Of a stretch of 64,000 nt of DNA, positions 26,997 to 36,669 are shown in pieces. Position 1 is the first letter of the stretch; the number at the start of each line of letters is the position of its first letter. This DNA is from Solirubrobacteraceae bacterium (lineage in GTDB: Bacteria > Actinomycetota > Thermoleophilia > Solirubrobacterales > Solirubrobacteraceae). Under the pieces are notes generated by a model, which saw nothing but the letters and a program-made list of their open reading frames with translations, had not been told where the DNA came from and did not search any database. The position numbers and the translations under genes were made by a program. The DNA lies in NCBI GenBank assembly GCA_017882445.1, contig JADGPK010000006.1, positions 27,936 to 91,935 on the forward strand. The letters are read 5' to 3'.

Positions 26997-28498
26997 TTTC
27001 CAGCGTAGACCACGTGCGGGAACTGGCTCGTCTGGCCGTTGAACGTGAACGGTCCCTGCTGGTTGCACGCCGGCGCCGGAACGTCGTTGGAGGTTTCGGG
27101 CTTGTTGGCGACTTTGAATTCGATGATCTGTTCGATGATGCTCTGGGGGATCGTTTCGTTCGCCGGGCCGCTGACCGCGGGGGCGGAGTTCGCGCAGGTG
27201 CTGCCGTCGAACACCGGCAGCCCGCTGGCGAGCGAGTTGAACGTGCCGGGCAGCGGGTAGGCGTTGGACCGGTCCGTGCCGATCCTGTTCTTGTAGATCG
27301 CAAGGCTCTCCGGGCTGAGCACGTTCATCGTCGTCAGGAAGTGCTGCTTGGGCCCTTTGCCTTCGGTGTTGCTGTTCTTTTCGCTCGCCTGCGACGCGGC
27401 TGTGAGGTTGGCGAAGAACGCCTGCAGCTCGGGTACGTACTCGCCGGTGTACTGCAGGAACGGGTCGAGGTTGTGCAGCACCGGCCTGAGGTTTTCGAGC
27501 ACGGGGACGGTCAGGTCGAGGGTCTTCTTGACGTCCGGCAGTCCCGTCTTGGCAGCCTTGGTCAGCGGCCCCAGCGCCGTGAGGAATTTGTCGAATTGGG
27601 GAGCGAACGGCTTGGCCGCCTGTAGCAGCGCGGAGAGCTGGCGCTCCGCGGGGCGGAATTCGTCGAGGAAGGGGCTGGCGTCGGCGGCGAACAGGTCGAG
27701 TTCTTTGAGCGCCACACGCGAGTTGCGCTCGAACGTGGGCAGCGCGCGGAAGGCATCTGCGAACGCCTGGCTGCCTTCGGCGGCCGCGTGGAAGGTGCGC
27801 TCGCCGTTGACGATCAGCCCTTCGAGCTGGTGGTCGCGGCTGGCGAGCGCGTTGAACACCACGCCCGTGTTGTGCACGAGCGCTTTCACGGCTCCTTCCT
27901 GGGAGTTGAGCAGGGTCACCAGGCGGTTGGCGTGTTCGACGAACGGTTCGAGTCTGGCGAAGTCCGCGTTGATCTGTTCGCCGCGGCCGTTGATCCCTTC
28001 TGACGCCGCCTGCATCCACACCTGGAAGTCGCGCCTGGTCTTGGGGTCGAACGCCGACAGGATGTCGTCGAGCGTCACCGAGGGTTCGACCTGGCTGTTC
28101 GCGAGCTGCCCGTTGTCGGGCAGATAGCGCCCGCTCTGCGCCTCGGGGATCAGCTGCACGTAGGTCTCTCCCAGCAGCGTCTTCTGTCGCAGGATCGCAT
28201 GCATGTTCGCGCGCACCGGCGCATACTGGCCGGCCACTTCGACGGTCACGTGCGTGCGGCCGTCCTTGCCTAGCTTGAGCGAGATGACGTGTCCGACATC
28301 CACACCGCTGATGCGGACGTTCGACTGCTCGGCGAGCGCTAGCGTGCGCGGGAAGGCGACCGTGAAGCGGTAGCCCTTCGGCTTCAGCGGCAGGGGACCG
28401 CCGAAGGACTCCCACAGGAACATCAAGAGGCCGAAGCAGCTGAGCACGAACAGGACGATCACGAAGATGTTGCCCAGCGTCGGCGCGCGCTTCTGCAT
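26993..28498 (-). CDS. MCE-family protein
   Basis: 501 residues. One membrane anchor near the N-terminus (IFVIVLFVLSCFGLLMFLW) is followed by the MCE domain (YRFTVAFPRTLALAEQSNVRISGVDVGHV...), which should lie outside the membrane and form part of a hexameric lipid channel. The long C-terminal half is helical, as in mycobacterial Mce proteins. It is the sixth and last MCE gene, 1 nt after the one before it and overlapping the ATPase gene by 4 nt. Glu is mostly GAA, unlike the core genes. Confidence 0.9.
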   Translation of the reverse strand: MQKRAPTLGNIFVIVLFVLSCFGLLMFLWESFGGPLPLKPKGYRFTVAFPRTLALAEQSNVRISGVDVGHVISLKLGKDGRTHVTVEVAGQYAPVRANMHAILRQKTLLGETYVQLIPEAQSGRYLPDNGQLANSQVEPSVTLDDILSAFDPKTRRDFQVWMQAASEGINGRGEQINADFARLEPFVEHANRLVTLLNSQEGAVKALVHNTGVVFNALASRDHQLEGLIVNGERTFHAAAEGSQAFADAFRALPTFERNSRVALKELDLFAADASPFLDEFRPAERQLSALLQAAKPFAPQFDKFLTALGPLTKAAKTGLPDVKKTLDLTVPVLENLRPVLHNLDPFLQYTGEYVPELQAFFANLTAASQASEKNSNTEGKGPKQHFLTTMNVLSPESLAIYKNRIGTDRSNAYPLPGTFNSLASGLPVFDGSTCANSAPAVSGPANETIPQSIIEQIIEFKVANKPETSNDVPAPACNQQGPFTFNGQTSQFPHVVYAGK

Positions 28499-28499
28499 G

Positions 28500-30017
28500 T
28501 CAGCCCTTTCCTGCCTTCACGCCCGACCGCGAGCTCGGTCCGCCGGTCGAGGGGGTGGAGAACGGGTGCTGACCCAACCCCGAGAACAGGCCGCCGCGGG
28601 CAGGAGCCTTGGCGTGGCGGTGCAGGCTCGCGGCGGTCGGGGCCGTGCCCAGGAGGCTCAGGCATTCCGCCTTCGTCGGGGGCCTGAGAAGCCCGACCAG
28701 GAGGTTCACGGTCGGATTGACTTCTGAGGCGCCTTTGAGGATCGGCAGGATGTTGCAGTTGAAGTACACGAGGCTGCGCCCGAGGGTGCCGTGGGCGTCG
28801 GCGGAGCTGACGACGCTGTTGAGGTTGTGGTTGGCCCAGTCGAGGAAGAACACGAAGCCGCCCTTGCTCGGACCGGGGTTGTAGGCGAGCTCGTTGAAGA
28901 ATTCGTTCAGCACCGAGAAGCTGACCGACAGCTTGGGGAACGATTCGCCCAGCTGTTTGGTCGCGGGCGAAAGTTCGTTGATCACCGGCAGGATCTGGCG
29001 CGCGAACGGGCGGATTTCGTTCTTGAAGATCGGCGTCGTTGTCAAGGCGAGACGCCGCGTGGCTTCGTTCGCGGGGCCGAGCGCGCTGGCGAAGGGCTGA
29101 AGCTTGTGCAGCGTCGGGCCGAGCACGCCGGCGGCGGTGGCGAGCTTGCCGAGGCCCGTTCCGGTCTTGCGCAGCGCGCCGGGCAGCAGGTGCAGCGTGC
29201 TCTGGAGGTTCGCGTCCTCCTGGGCGAACGTGGCAAAGACCGCGTTGGAGGCGTTGACGAGCTGCGAGAGCTGCTTGTCCTTGCCGCCCAGCGCTTCCAT
29301 CAACAGGCGGAAGTTGTGGATCGAGCGCGCGATGTTGGCGTGGCGGATTTCGAGCTGCTGCGCGATCTCCTGCCCGTAGCGCGCCGTCGGGTCGAAGCGC
29401 TTGAGCACCGCGGCGAGGGCCCGCCCGTTGTGGTTGAGCCCTTCGCCCGCTCCGGCCAGGAGCTCCTGCAGGTAGGCGCGCGTGTCGGCGTCCAGCCCGG
29501 CGAGGAATTCGTCGAAGTCGACGTTGGGCGCGGTCTGCGACAGGGGTAGCACTTCGCCGCTCTTCAGCTTGCCCGCCGAGGGCTGGCCCGGATTGACCTC
29601 AACGGTCATGTCCTGCAGCTGTGTCTTGGGGCGCAGCAGCAGGGTCGCGTTGCGGTAGATCCGCGCGTATTTGGGAGTCACTCTCATGGTGACCGTCGCG
29701 ACCCCATCGTGCAGGTCCACGCTCGCGATTTCCCCGATCTTGGCGCCGGCGATCGTCACCGCCTGACCCTGGCCCGGCGTCAGGGCCTGGGCCGTCTGGA
29801 ACTCGGCCTTGAGCGTGAAGTATTCGCGGCCCAGCACCGGCACCCATCCGGGCAGCTTGAGGTTCTCGTGCGCGAGGATGTAGCCGCCGACGGCCGCCGC
29901 GAACACGATCATCGTGACGACCGCGACGAACGCTGTGCGGTAGCGCTCGATCTGGTCGCGGACGCTCAGCCCGCCTTCGTGGCCGTGTGTCGGCGTCTCT
30001 GGAGGCGTCGTCATCAT
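28500..30017 (-). CDS. MCE-family protein
   Basis: 505 residues. A cytoplasmic tail of about 30 residues, an anchor (FVAVVTMIVFAAAVGGYILA), then an MCE domain with AEFQTAQALTPGQGQAVTIAGAKIGEI. The C-terminal part is long and helical, ending in a Ser/Gly/Pro-rich tail. It overlaps the preceding MCE gene by 4 nt (ATGA). It is presumed to be one of six different subunits of a heterohexameric MCE ring. Confidence 0.9.
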   Translation of the reverse strand: MMTTPPETPTHGHEGGLSVRDQIERYRTAFVAVVTMIVFAAAVGGYILAHENLKLPGWVPVLGREYFTLKAEFQTAQALTPGQGQAVTIAGAKIGEIASVDLHDGVATVTMRVTPKYARIYRNATLLLRPKTQLQDMTVEVNPGQPSAGKLKSGEVLPLSQTAPNVDFDEFLAGLDADTRAYLQELLAGAGEGLNHNGRALAAVLKRFDPTARYGQEIAQQLEIRHANIARSIHNFRLLMEALGGKDKQLSQLVNASNAVFATFAQEDANLQSTLHLLPGALRKTGTGLGKLATAAGVLGPTLHKLQPFASALGPANEATRRLALTTTPIFKNEIRPFARQILPVINELSPATKQLGESFPKLSVSFSVLNEFFNELAYNPGPSKGGFVFFLDWANHNLNSVVSSADAHGTLGRSLVYFNCNILPILKGASEVNPTVNLLVGLLRPPTKAECLSLLGTAPTAASLHRHAKAPARGGLFSGLGQHPFSTPSTGGPSSRSGVKAGKG

Positions 30018-31513
30018 CCGTTCCCGTCGGCCGGGCCCGAGGACAGCGGGCCGTTGAAGTTGGGCAGCGACTGGGTGTAGCAGGGCACGAGCGGCTCATA
30101 CGGCGGCTCTTCGGCGGGGTAGGCCGGCCGCGTGCCCAGCGGGGTCAGCGGCGAGCGGCCGAGCAGCTGCAGGCCCTTGAGCTTGGTGCCGAGGATCGAC
30201 GTGTGCGCCGAGCGCAGCGTCTGCCCGCTGTTGCCGATCAGGAACTTGCCCACCGCGCCGTTGCCGTCGAAGGTCTGACCGATGCCCGACAGCCCCACGA
30301 GGCTGTACCAGAATTCCTTGTACGCTTCGACGCCCGAGGTGGCCGCGCCGTCCTGGAGCTTGGTGTTCCCGGCCGGGTAGATCACTTTGGTCAGGCATTT
30401 GTTGAACAGGTCGGTCTGGCGGTAGGCGGGCGTCTGTTCGCTCTCCAGGCGCGCGAGCGAGGGGGTAGCGGCTGCGAGCGCCTTGGCGACGCCTCCGAGC
30501 TCGCTGGGCGCGAGCGACGCCTGCACCTGTTCGATCCACGGCAGCACCGCCTTCACGGTCTGAGGCGTAGCCCTGACCCCCGGGAGGATGTCGCGCGCGA
30601 ACGTTCGCGTCGGCGGGAACGAGGCGTCGAGCGCCGCCAGCCCGCGATCGATGTTGCGCAGCGAGCTCGGCAGCTCGGCCACCGTCGCCTGGAGGCTCGA
30701 CGACTGTGCGGCGAAGGCGGCGAAGAAGGTGTTGAAGTTGACGATCAGTTCTCCGAGCTGCTGCTCGTGGACGTTCAGGGCAGCGGTCACCTTGCCGACT
30801 CCCGCGATGAGCTTGGAGAGGTCGTGGGGTTCGGTCCCGCCGAGCGCCTGGTTGATGACGGCGGCGCCGCGCAGCGAGGAGGGCCCGCGATGGTAGGCCT
30901 TGTTGAGCGCCTGGGCGGCGTTGATGCCGCGCACTTCGGGTTCCTGTTCAGCGTCTTCGGCGGCGTTCGGCTTGCGCGTCAGCGCTTCGCCGTAGTTGAC
31001 CAGGAAGTTCTGAAGGTTCGTGCGCGTGTCGGTGTTCAGCGCGTCGAGCACCTGGTCGAGCTGCACGGGGTCGGAGGTCTGCGTGATCGGGATCGTGTGG
31101 CCGGAGGACACCGTGCTCGCCGAGGGGCTGCCGGGTTGCAGTTCGATGAACCAGTTGCCTTCCAGGAAGATGCGTGGCCGGATCTTGAGCGTCGCATCGG
31201 AGTGGATCGGCAGACCACGCGGTTCGATTTCCATGCTCACCAGGCCCGCCCTGCCGTCACGCTGGATCGAGCTGACCTTGCCCACGTTGACCCCGGCGAT
31301 ACGCACGGGGGACTTGGGGTGGATGTTGACAGCGGTCGCGAACTCGGCCTTCAACGTGAAGCCGTGTTTGAACGGAATGTGCTTGGTGAAGCCGAAGTAG
31401 GCGACGAGGAGGACGAGCACGACGACGATGACCCCGGTCCGCACCGGCTTGGAGCGCTGCAGCTCGACGACGGGCACCTCGTCGTGGCGGCGCCACCAGC
31501 GCGAGCGGCTCAT
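30014..31513 (-). CDS. MCE-family protein
   Basis: 499 residues. A short basic tail (MSRSRWWRRHDE), an anchor (VIVVVLVLLVAYFGFTKHI) and an MCE domain (LKAEFATAVNIHPKSPVRIAGVNVGKV). The C-terminal region is helical and ends in a Pro/Ser-rich segment. The frame is open further upstream, but ATG 31513 makes a 4-nt ATGA overlap with the preceding stop and gives a normal N-terminus. Confidence 0.9.
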   Translation of the reverse strand: MSRSRWWRRHDEVPVVELQRSKPVRTGVIVVVLVLLVAYFGFTKHIPFKHGFTLKAEFATAVNIHPKSPVRIAGVNVGKVSSIQRDGRAGLVSMEIEPRGLPIHSDATLKIRPRIFLEGNWFIELQPGSPSASTVSSGHTIPITQTSDPVQLDQVLDALNTDTRTNLQNFLVNYGEALTRKPNAAEDAEQEPEVRGINAAQALNKAYHRGPSSLRGAAVINQALGGTEPHDLSKLIAGVGKVTAALNVHEQQLGELIVNFNTFFAAFAAQSSSLQATVAELPSSLRNIDRGLAALDASFPPTRTFARDILPGVRATPQTVKAVLPWIEQVQASLAPSELGGVAKALAAATPSLARLESEQTPAYRQTDLFNKCLTKVIYPAGNTKLQDGAATSGVEAYKEFWYSLVGLSGIGQTFDGNGAVGKFLIGNSGQTLRSAHTSILGTKLKGLQLLGRSPLTPLGTRPAYPAEEPPYEPLVPCYTQSLPNFNGPLSSGPADGNG

Positions 31514-33030
31514 TTGCCCTTCCCCTTGACCAGGCCGAGCGCCTTCAGCGTCGTGCTCGGATACTTTTCGCCGAACAGGTTGTATTCGCGGCTGGTGATT
31601 TCCCGGTTTTTCGACACCGAGCCCGCCGGCGCGTTGCCGATCACGGTCTTGCCCGGCACGTATTTCTCGTTGCCGGCTTCGCACAGCTGCGCCTGCCCGG
31701 GACCGGCGACGTTCGGGTAGGGGTTGGCGTGGAGGTGGTTTCCGCCCGTGTCGGGGATCAGCCTGTGGCTGACCGCTTCGAATTCCGGCGACGGGCCGTT
31801 GGCGGGGGCCGAGGACGGGTAGCCCTCGTTGTTCGCCCCGGTGGGAGACAGCACGAACCCGGCGCGGGCGACCGTGCCTACGCCGACGCTCTCGGACTCG
31901 AGGCTCGCGACGTTGCGGAATGCGAGCGACCAGTAGTTGCAGACGGCCTGCTCGGGCGCGATGCCCGCTAGCAGCGGGTTGCCGACTTCGACGGTGTGCG
32001 TCAGGTCTTCGAAGCCGAGCGTGGCGACCGGATTCTGCGCAAACGCCTGGAACGCCTGCGCGGATTCGGCCAGGCGCGTGTTCAGCGCGGTGGCCGCCCT
32101 CAGGTTGACTGCTCCTTCGGTGAAGGCGTGTCCCAGCGGCGGCGCGACCGTGCGCAGCGCGACGGCGCTGGGGCGCAGCAGGTGCATGAACTCGGTGGCC
32201 TTTTCGATCAGCGGTGCCTCGTGGGGGAGCGAGTACGTCGCCTGCTCGAGCGACGCCGGCCCGCCCTCCGTCGCCGCTTCAAGCGAGGGCGTGACACTCG
32301 CGAAGGCGGTGAAGAACGTGTCCAGCTCGCTGTAGTAGGCGGCCTGCGCGTCGGCGACTGGGGCCGCCTGCGCGGACGCCCGCTCGAGAGCCACGAACAG
32401 CTCGCGCAGCCCCGTGGAGGGTTGGGCGAGGTTGTGCAGCACGGGCACCGCGTTGGTGACGAGTGGTCGCAGTTCGGCGATCGTCTTGTTGAGACCCAGG
32501 CCGCGGCCGGCGAGGCCGTCACCGAAGTTGTTCGTGTTCTGCTTGATCGCGGTCCTCGTCTTGTGGTCGAACATATTGAAGAGTTCGTCGATGTTGACCG
32601 GTTCCCGGGCCTGGCTCACTGGTAGCGTGCTGTCAGCCTTCAGCGGCTGGGAGGAGGTGCCCTTTTCCAGTTCCAGGTACTTCAGGCCGATCGCCGAGAC
32701 CGACTGCACGATCGCCTTCGTGTCTGCGGGGAGCGGTTCGATGCCCTTTTCGAGCTTGAGGCTCGCGATGGCGGTGAGCCGCCCGGTCTTCGGATCCTCG
32801 TGGGGCGTCAGCGAGCCGACCAGCCCGACCCGGGTGCCCGCGATGCGCACCTGGTTGGTGGGTTGCAACCCCGAGGCCTCGGGCAGCGTCACCTTGATGT
32901 TGTAGGTCGGGACGAACGGGAGTCCGTTGTTGGCGTTGTAGGACAGGAACACGGCCACCAGGATGATCAGCGTCGTCACGCCGCCGATCAGCAGCGGGCT
33001 GGCGGCGAGGGAGTTGCGGCGGCGGTCCAT
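31510..33030 (-). CDS. MCE-family protein
   Basis: 506 residues. An anchor close to the N-terminus (LLIGGVTTLIILVAVFLSYNA) and an MCE domain (YNIKVTLPEASGLQPTNQVRIAGTRVGLV). The C-terminal half has long Ala/Glu/Leu-rich helices and two late Cys residues (VCNYW, LCEAG) that could pair outside the membrane. Its ATG shares one base with the preceding stop (TGATG). Confidence 0.9.
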   Translation of the reverse strand: MDRRRNSLAASPLLIGGVTTLIILVAVFLSYNANNGLPFVPTYNIKVTLPEASGLQPTNQVRIAGTRVGLVGSLTPHEDPKTGRLTAIASLKLEKGIEPLPADTKAIVQSVSAIGLKYLELEKGTSSQPLKADSTLPVSQAREPVNIDELFNMFDHKTRTAIKQNTNNFGDGLAGRGLGLNKTIAELRPLVTNAVPVLHNLAQPSTGLRELFVALERASAQAAPVADAQAAYYSELDTFFTAFASVTPSLEAATEGGPASLEQATYSLPHEAPLIEKATEFMHLLRPSAVALRTVAPPLGHAFTEGAVNLRAATALNTRLAESAQAFQAFAQNPVATLGFEDLTHTVEVGNPLLAGIAPEQAVCNYWSLAFRNVASLESESVGVGTVARAGFVLSPTGANNEGYPSSAPANGPSPEFEAVSHRLIPDTGGNHLHANPYPNVAGPGQAQLCEAGNEKYVPGKTVIGNAPAGSVSKNREITSREYNLFGEKYPSTTLKALGLVKGKGK

Positions 33031-34445
33031 CAGGGCGTCTCCGATGGGTCGCAGCTCAGCAGTTCGTTGTCGGTGAACGGCGAGGAGTGGTCCGCGGCCG
33101 GCTGCGTCGCCGCGCCCGGGCAGCGGCGCAGCTGTCCGGTCTTCAGGCCTTCGAGGGCCTGTTGCGGGCTGGCCGGCGTGAGGGTGTTGTTCGCGCCGAG
33201 CGTGAAGTCGGGCAGCACCGGCGTGAGGCGGGCGTAGTGTCCGTTGGCGTCGTAGTAGGAGGCTGCCTGACCGAATGTGCGCAGCGTGCCCGCGAGGTCG
33301 GGGGCGTAGGGGCCGAAGAACGCTGTGATCGGGACCGATTCCTGTAGCGCCGTGACCGTGCTCGGCGAGCTCGTCGACAGGGCCTGCGCGAGCGCCGGAA
33401 GCGCCCGCGCGAGGTCGGTGAGATCGTTGTTGGCCCCGGGCCGGTTGATCGCGAGGTTGAAGTTGCTCACCGCCGGCGTCGCCGTGGTCACCAACGGGCG
33501 CAGACGTTCCAGCAACGTGGTCAGCGACTTGGTCGTGGGCCGCGACGTGTCCACGAGCTTTTTCAGCGCGCCGAACGTGGAGGGGACTTCGGCGAACGTG
33601 CGGTTGCCCTGGCGCAGGGTGAGGGGAAGCTGGCGCAGGCCCTGGGCGAACTGCGTCTGCTGCGAGCCGATCGCCCTGAACGTCGTGTTCGCGTTTTCGA
33701 TCAGGTCCGCGAGCTGTTCCTTGCGGGCCGCGATCGTCGTCACGGCCTTGGCCGTTTCGACGAGGAAGTTCGTGAACGTCGGCTGGTCGCGCACGAGCTC
33801 GGCGAAGAAGTGGTCGGTCGCGGTGAGCGCGGGCGCGAAGTATTCGGTCGACCGGCCGAAGTCACGGCCCGCCCCGGCGTACTGTTCCGCGGTCCCCTGG
33901 ATGAACCCCTGGAGGCCCTTGCGCGTCTTCGGGTCGAGCGTGTTGAACAGCTGGTCGAGATCGACGACTTCGCGAGTGGCGCTCGCGGTCAGCGTCGCGC
34001 CGGCGGGGAGCGCCGGGTTGCTGTTGGGTCCCGGGGTCAGCACGATGTAGCGGTTGGCGATCGTGGAGAGCGACGGCACCCTCACCTGCGCGACCGTGCC
34101 CTCGTGCAACGGTGTCAACGAGGAGTCGACGTGGATCGTGACGCGCGCCTTGAAGTCGTGGGTCAGCACGATGTCGGTGATGCTGCCGACCGGCACCCCG
34201 CCTACCTGTACCTGGTCTCCCCTGACGAGCTGTCCGGCTTCCTTGAACACCAGTTGATAGTCAGCACCGCCGCCGCCGCCGAACGCGAGGTAGGCGACGA
34301 TCAGCACGACGAGCGCGAGCGCGCCCACGGGGAGGATCCGGCCGAGGCCCGACCGCGGTGAGCGCACGCGCGGAGAGGGGCCCGACGGGTTGCGCGCGGG
34401 AGGAGGCGAGGCGGCCTCGGGGCTCGGAGGGCTAGCCGTTGCCAC
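33030..34445 (-). CDS. MCE-family protein
   Basis: 471 residues. A Pro/Ser-rich cytoplasmic tail of about 33 residues (MATASPPSPEAASPPP...), an anchor (ILPVGALALVVLIVAYLAFGGG), then an MCE domain (YQLVFKEAGQLVRGDQVQVG). Two Cys near the end (RRCPGA, LLSCDPS) could form a disulphide. Its ATG lies 14 nt inside the end of the transglycosylase gene, so the two are translated together, which ties that enzyme to the MCE operon. Confidence 0.9.
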   Translation of the reverse strand: MATASPPSPEAASPPPARNPSGPSPRVRSPRSGLGRILPVGALALVVLIVAYLAFGGGGGADYQLVFKEAGQLVRGDQVQVGGVPVGSITDIVLTHDFKARVTIHVDSSLTPLHEGTVAQVRVPSLSTIANRYIVLTPGPNSNPALPAGATLTASATREVVDLDQLFNTLDPKTRKGLQGFIQGTAEQYAGAGRDFGRSTEYFAPALTATDHFFAELVRDQPTFTNFLVETAKAVTTIAARKEQLADLIENANTTFRAIGSQQTQFAQGLRQLPLTLRQGNRTFAEVPSTFGALKKLVDTSRPTTKSLTTLLERLRPLVTTATPAVSNFNLAINRPGANNDLTDLARALPALAQALSTSSPSTVTALQESVPITAFFGPYAPDLAGTLRTFGQAASYYDANGHYARLTPVLPDFTLGANNTLTPASPQQALEGLKTGQLRRCPGAATQPAADHSSPFTDNELLSCDPSETP

Positions 34446-36669
34446 CGGCGCCTCCTTCGGTGGTCGTGGAGCCGACGCTTGGATTGTCCGGGATGGCCGC
34501 CGCCGAGGGACCGCGGCCGACCGTCGGATCGGGGATCTCGCCCAGTCGGGCGATCAGCTTGATCCAGTCGCTCGGCGACAGCGACGAGTCCAGCAGGCCG
34601 GCGGCGTGTCCGACTCCGGTGCTCGGCGTGCTGAACGCGACGTGGATGGAGTCGCGGGCCCCGGGACTCGCGAGCGCGACGCTCGCCCCGGGGAAGCTCA
34701 TCAGGCTGACGATCCGGTGCGGCCTGGCTAGGCCCTGAAGCATCAGGAGCTTGCGCACCAGCGTGTCGGCGATCGAGCCGGAGCCCTGGTGACCGGCGAT
34801 CGGAATGCCGTTGACCGCGCTTATGTCGATGGCGTCCGCGCCAGCGCTCGTGGGGATGCTGGCGGCCAGCGCCGCCGGGGTCGAGCCGCCGCATCTGAGC
34901 CCGGACACGGTCGGCCTGAGTCCCGATACCGACAGGTACTCGAGCATGGCGAGCACGCGCTCCTCGACCCTTCCGGCCTGGACGTCCTGGCGTCCGCAGC
35001 GGCCGAGACGAATGCCGCCGTCGTGCAGCACCTGCGGCTCGAGCTGCTGCTTGGACTCGAGCAGCACCTGGCCGACCGTCGGGGAGGTCGCCAGGAACGG
35101 GTTCTCGCCCTTGGCCCTGAAGATGGAGCTGTTCTCGAGCGCCACCCACCCGTCGAGGATCGGCTTCGGGTCGATCAGCGGAGCGCCCACACCGGCGGGG
35201 CGGATCTGGAAGAAGATGTGCGGCTGGGACCCACCGGCGCCGGCGCCCGCGCCGAGGTGGCCGAGGACGGTTCCCGCGATCACCTGGGCCCCTGGGAGCA
35301 GCGTGTGCAGGTAGACGTCGTTGGCGCCGTCTCGCAGCACGCGCACCTTCGTCGCGCGCGACGATCTCACGGGCGCCCGCGCGCTGTCCGGCGCCGGCGG
35401 CGGGAGGGGCGAGGATTCGAGATCGGCCGCCGCGCCGAGGGCGAGCGCCGAGGCGGTGGCGCCCGCGGAGATCGGCGAACGCGGCTGCGCGCCGGCGGTC
35501 GCAGGACCACTCGGGGCGGGTTCGAGACCGGACTGGGCGATGCGCCCGCTCGGCGCGGTGTGGACGTGCGGCTGGAGCACCGGGTACACCGAGGCGACTT
35601 CGCCAAGCTGGGCGTAGACGTAGGTGTTGCCGAATGCGTCGCGCAGGGAGATGAACCGCCCGAGCGACGGTGAGTTCCCGATCTGCACGATCTCGCCGTC
35701 CTGCACCGCGATCACCGGAGCGCCCGCCGGTCCGTTGATCGTCGTACCGACGAGTGTCTCGGCGGAGCGCGATCCGATCGCGGGGACGGTCGCGAAGCCG
35801 TCGTCGAAGTGCGACGGCGCGTGCACCGGAAAGCGGGCCTCGGTGAGACCGGTGATCGCGCCGAGCAGTTCGGACGGCGTGCCGCCGAGGAGCTGTGCGC
35901 GCAGCATCACCGAGTCGACGTACGCCTGCGAGTGGTTGTAGGAGAAGACCGCCGACTTGATGTCGGTGTTCCCGCCCGCGGCTCGCAGGTACCTGGCGGC
36001 GGCGAAGATCGCGTCGGCGGGGTTGTACGGGTCGCGGTAGCCGTCACCGTTCGCGTCGATGCCGTACTGAGCCCACTCGGCGGGCAGGAACTGCATCCAG
36101 CCCTCGGCGCCCGCGCTGGAGACGCTCAGGTCCCTGCCGTAGTCGGTCTCGACCTCGTTGATCGCGGCGAGCACCTGCCATGGGATCCCGTAGGCGCTAC
36201 CGGCGGCCTGGTAGATCGGCAGCAGGAACGGGGGAACCTGGAAGTCTTCGATGAAGAAGCCCGGGACGCCCGCGATTCCGGACTCAAGCGCCGGCGACAG
36301 CCCCGGGGTGAGCGCCGACGGCGAGGCGGCCTTCTGCCGGGCGCGCGCCGCGGACGAGGAGGAGGCTTCGCTCGTGGCGGTCGAGCCGCCCGCGGGCGAG
36401 CCCTTCCCCTTCGCGTTGGCGCGACCGGGGGCGGAGGAGCCCGCCGGACTGCTGCCCTGCGAGAGCTGGGCCTGCACCTGCGGCGCGGCCGGTTCCGCCG
36501 GCGGGGCGCTCGGGGACGCCGGCTGTTCGGCCGCGCCGCCCGGCGAGGAGGCGGGGGCTTCGGCCGGAGATGCAGCGACTGCTGGGGCGGCCAACACCAG
36601 GGCCGCCGGCAGCGCGACCAGCGCGAGCGCCCGGCGAACGAGTTTCGGTGCGTTGGTCACCGGGATCAC
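34432..36669 (-). CDS. Secreted murein transglycosylase with M23-like and M15-like domains
   Basis: 745 residues in four parts. A signal peptide (LALVALPAALVLAAPAVAAS) and an Ala/Pro/Ser linker cover residues 1-130. An MltB-like (SLT_2) domain covers about 140-260 with the catalytic Glu in AAINEVETDYG (near 172) and GAEGWMQFLPAEWA. A beta-rich segment (about 290-520) has an M23/LytM look but is interrupted by an insert and lacks a clear HxG zinc motif. The C-terminal part (IDISAVNG ... DSIHVAF) resembles M15 peptidases without their first His. Start is GTG 36669, right after the first MCE stop. Glu codons are mostly GAG, unlike its MCE neighbours. Confidence 0.8.
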   Translation of the reverse strand: MIPVTNAPKLVRRALALVALPAALVLAAPAVAASPAEAPASSPGGAAEQPASPSAPPAEPAAPQVQAQLSQGSSPAGSSAPGRANAKGKGSPAGGSTATSEASSSSAARARQKAASPSALTPGLSPALESGIAGVPGFFIEDFQVPPFLLPIYQAAGSAYGIPWQVLAAINEVETDYGRDLSVSSAGAEGWMQFLPAEWAQYGIDANGDGYRDPYNPADAIFAAARYLRAAGGNTDIKSAVFSYNHSQAYVDSVMLRAQLLGGTPSELLGAITGLTEARFPVHAPSHFDDGFATVPAIGSRSAETLVGTTINGPAGAPVIAVQDGEIVQIGNSPSLGRFISLRDAFGNTYVYAQLGEVASVYPVLQPHVHTAPSGRIAQSGLEPAPSGPATAGAQPRSPISAGATASALALGAAADLESSPLPPPAPDSARAPVRSSRATKVRVLRDGANDVYLHTLLPGAQVIAGTVLGHLGAGAGAGGSQPHIFFQIRPAGVGAPLIDPKPILDGWVALENSSIFRAKGENPFLATSPTVGQVLLESKQQLEPQVLHDGGIRLGRCGRQDVQAGRVEERVLAMLEYLSVSGLRPTVSGLRCGGSTPAALAASIPTSAGADAIDISAVNGIPIAGHQGSGSIADTLVRKLLMLQGLARPHRIVSLMSFPGASVALASPGARDSIHVAFSTPSTGVGHAAGLLDSSLSPSDWIKLIARLGEIPDPTVGRGPSAAAIPDNPSVGSTTTEGGAGGNG

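Noticed and set aside
26997-28415. Long N-terminal extension of the MCE-system ATPase frame
   Set aside because: The extension overlaps an MCE gene in another frame and is low complexity; the ATPase has a normal start at 26996.
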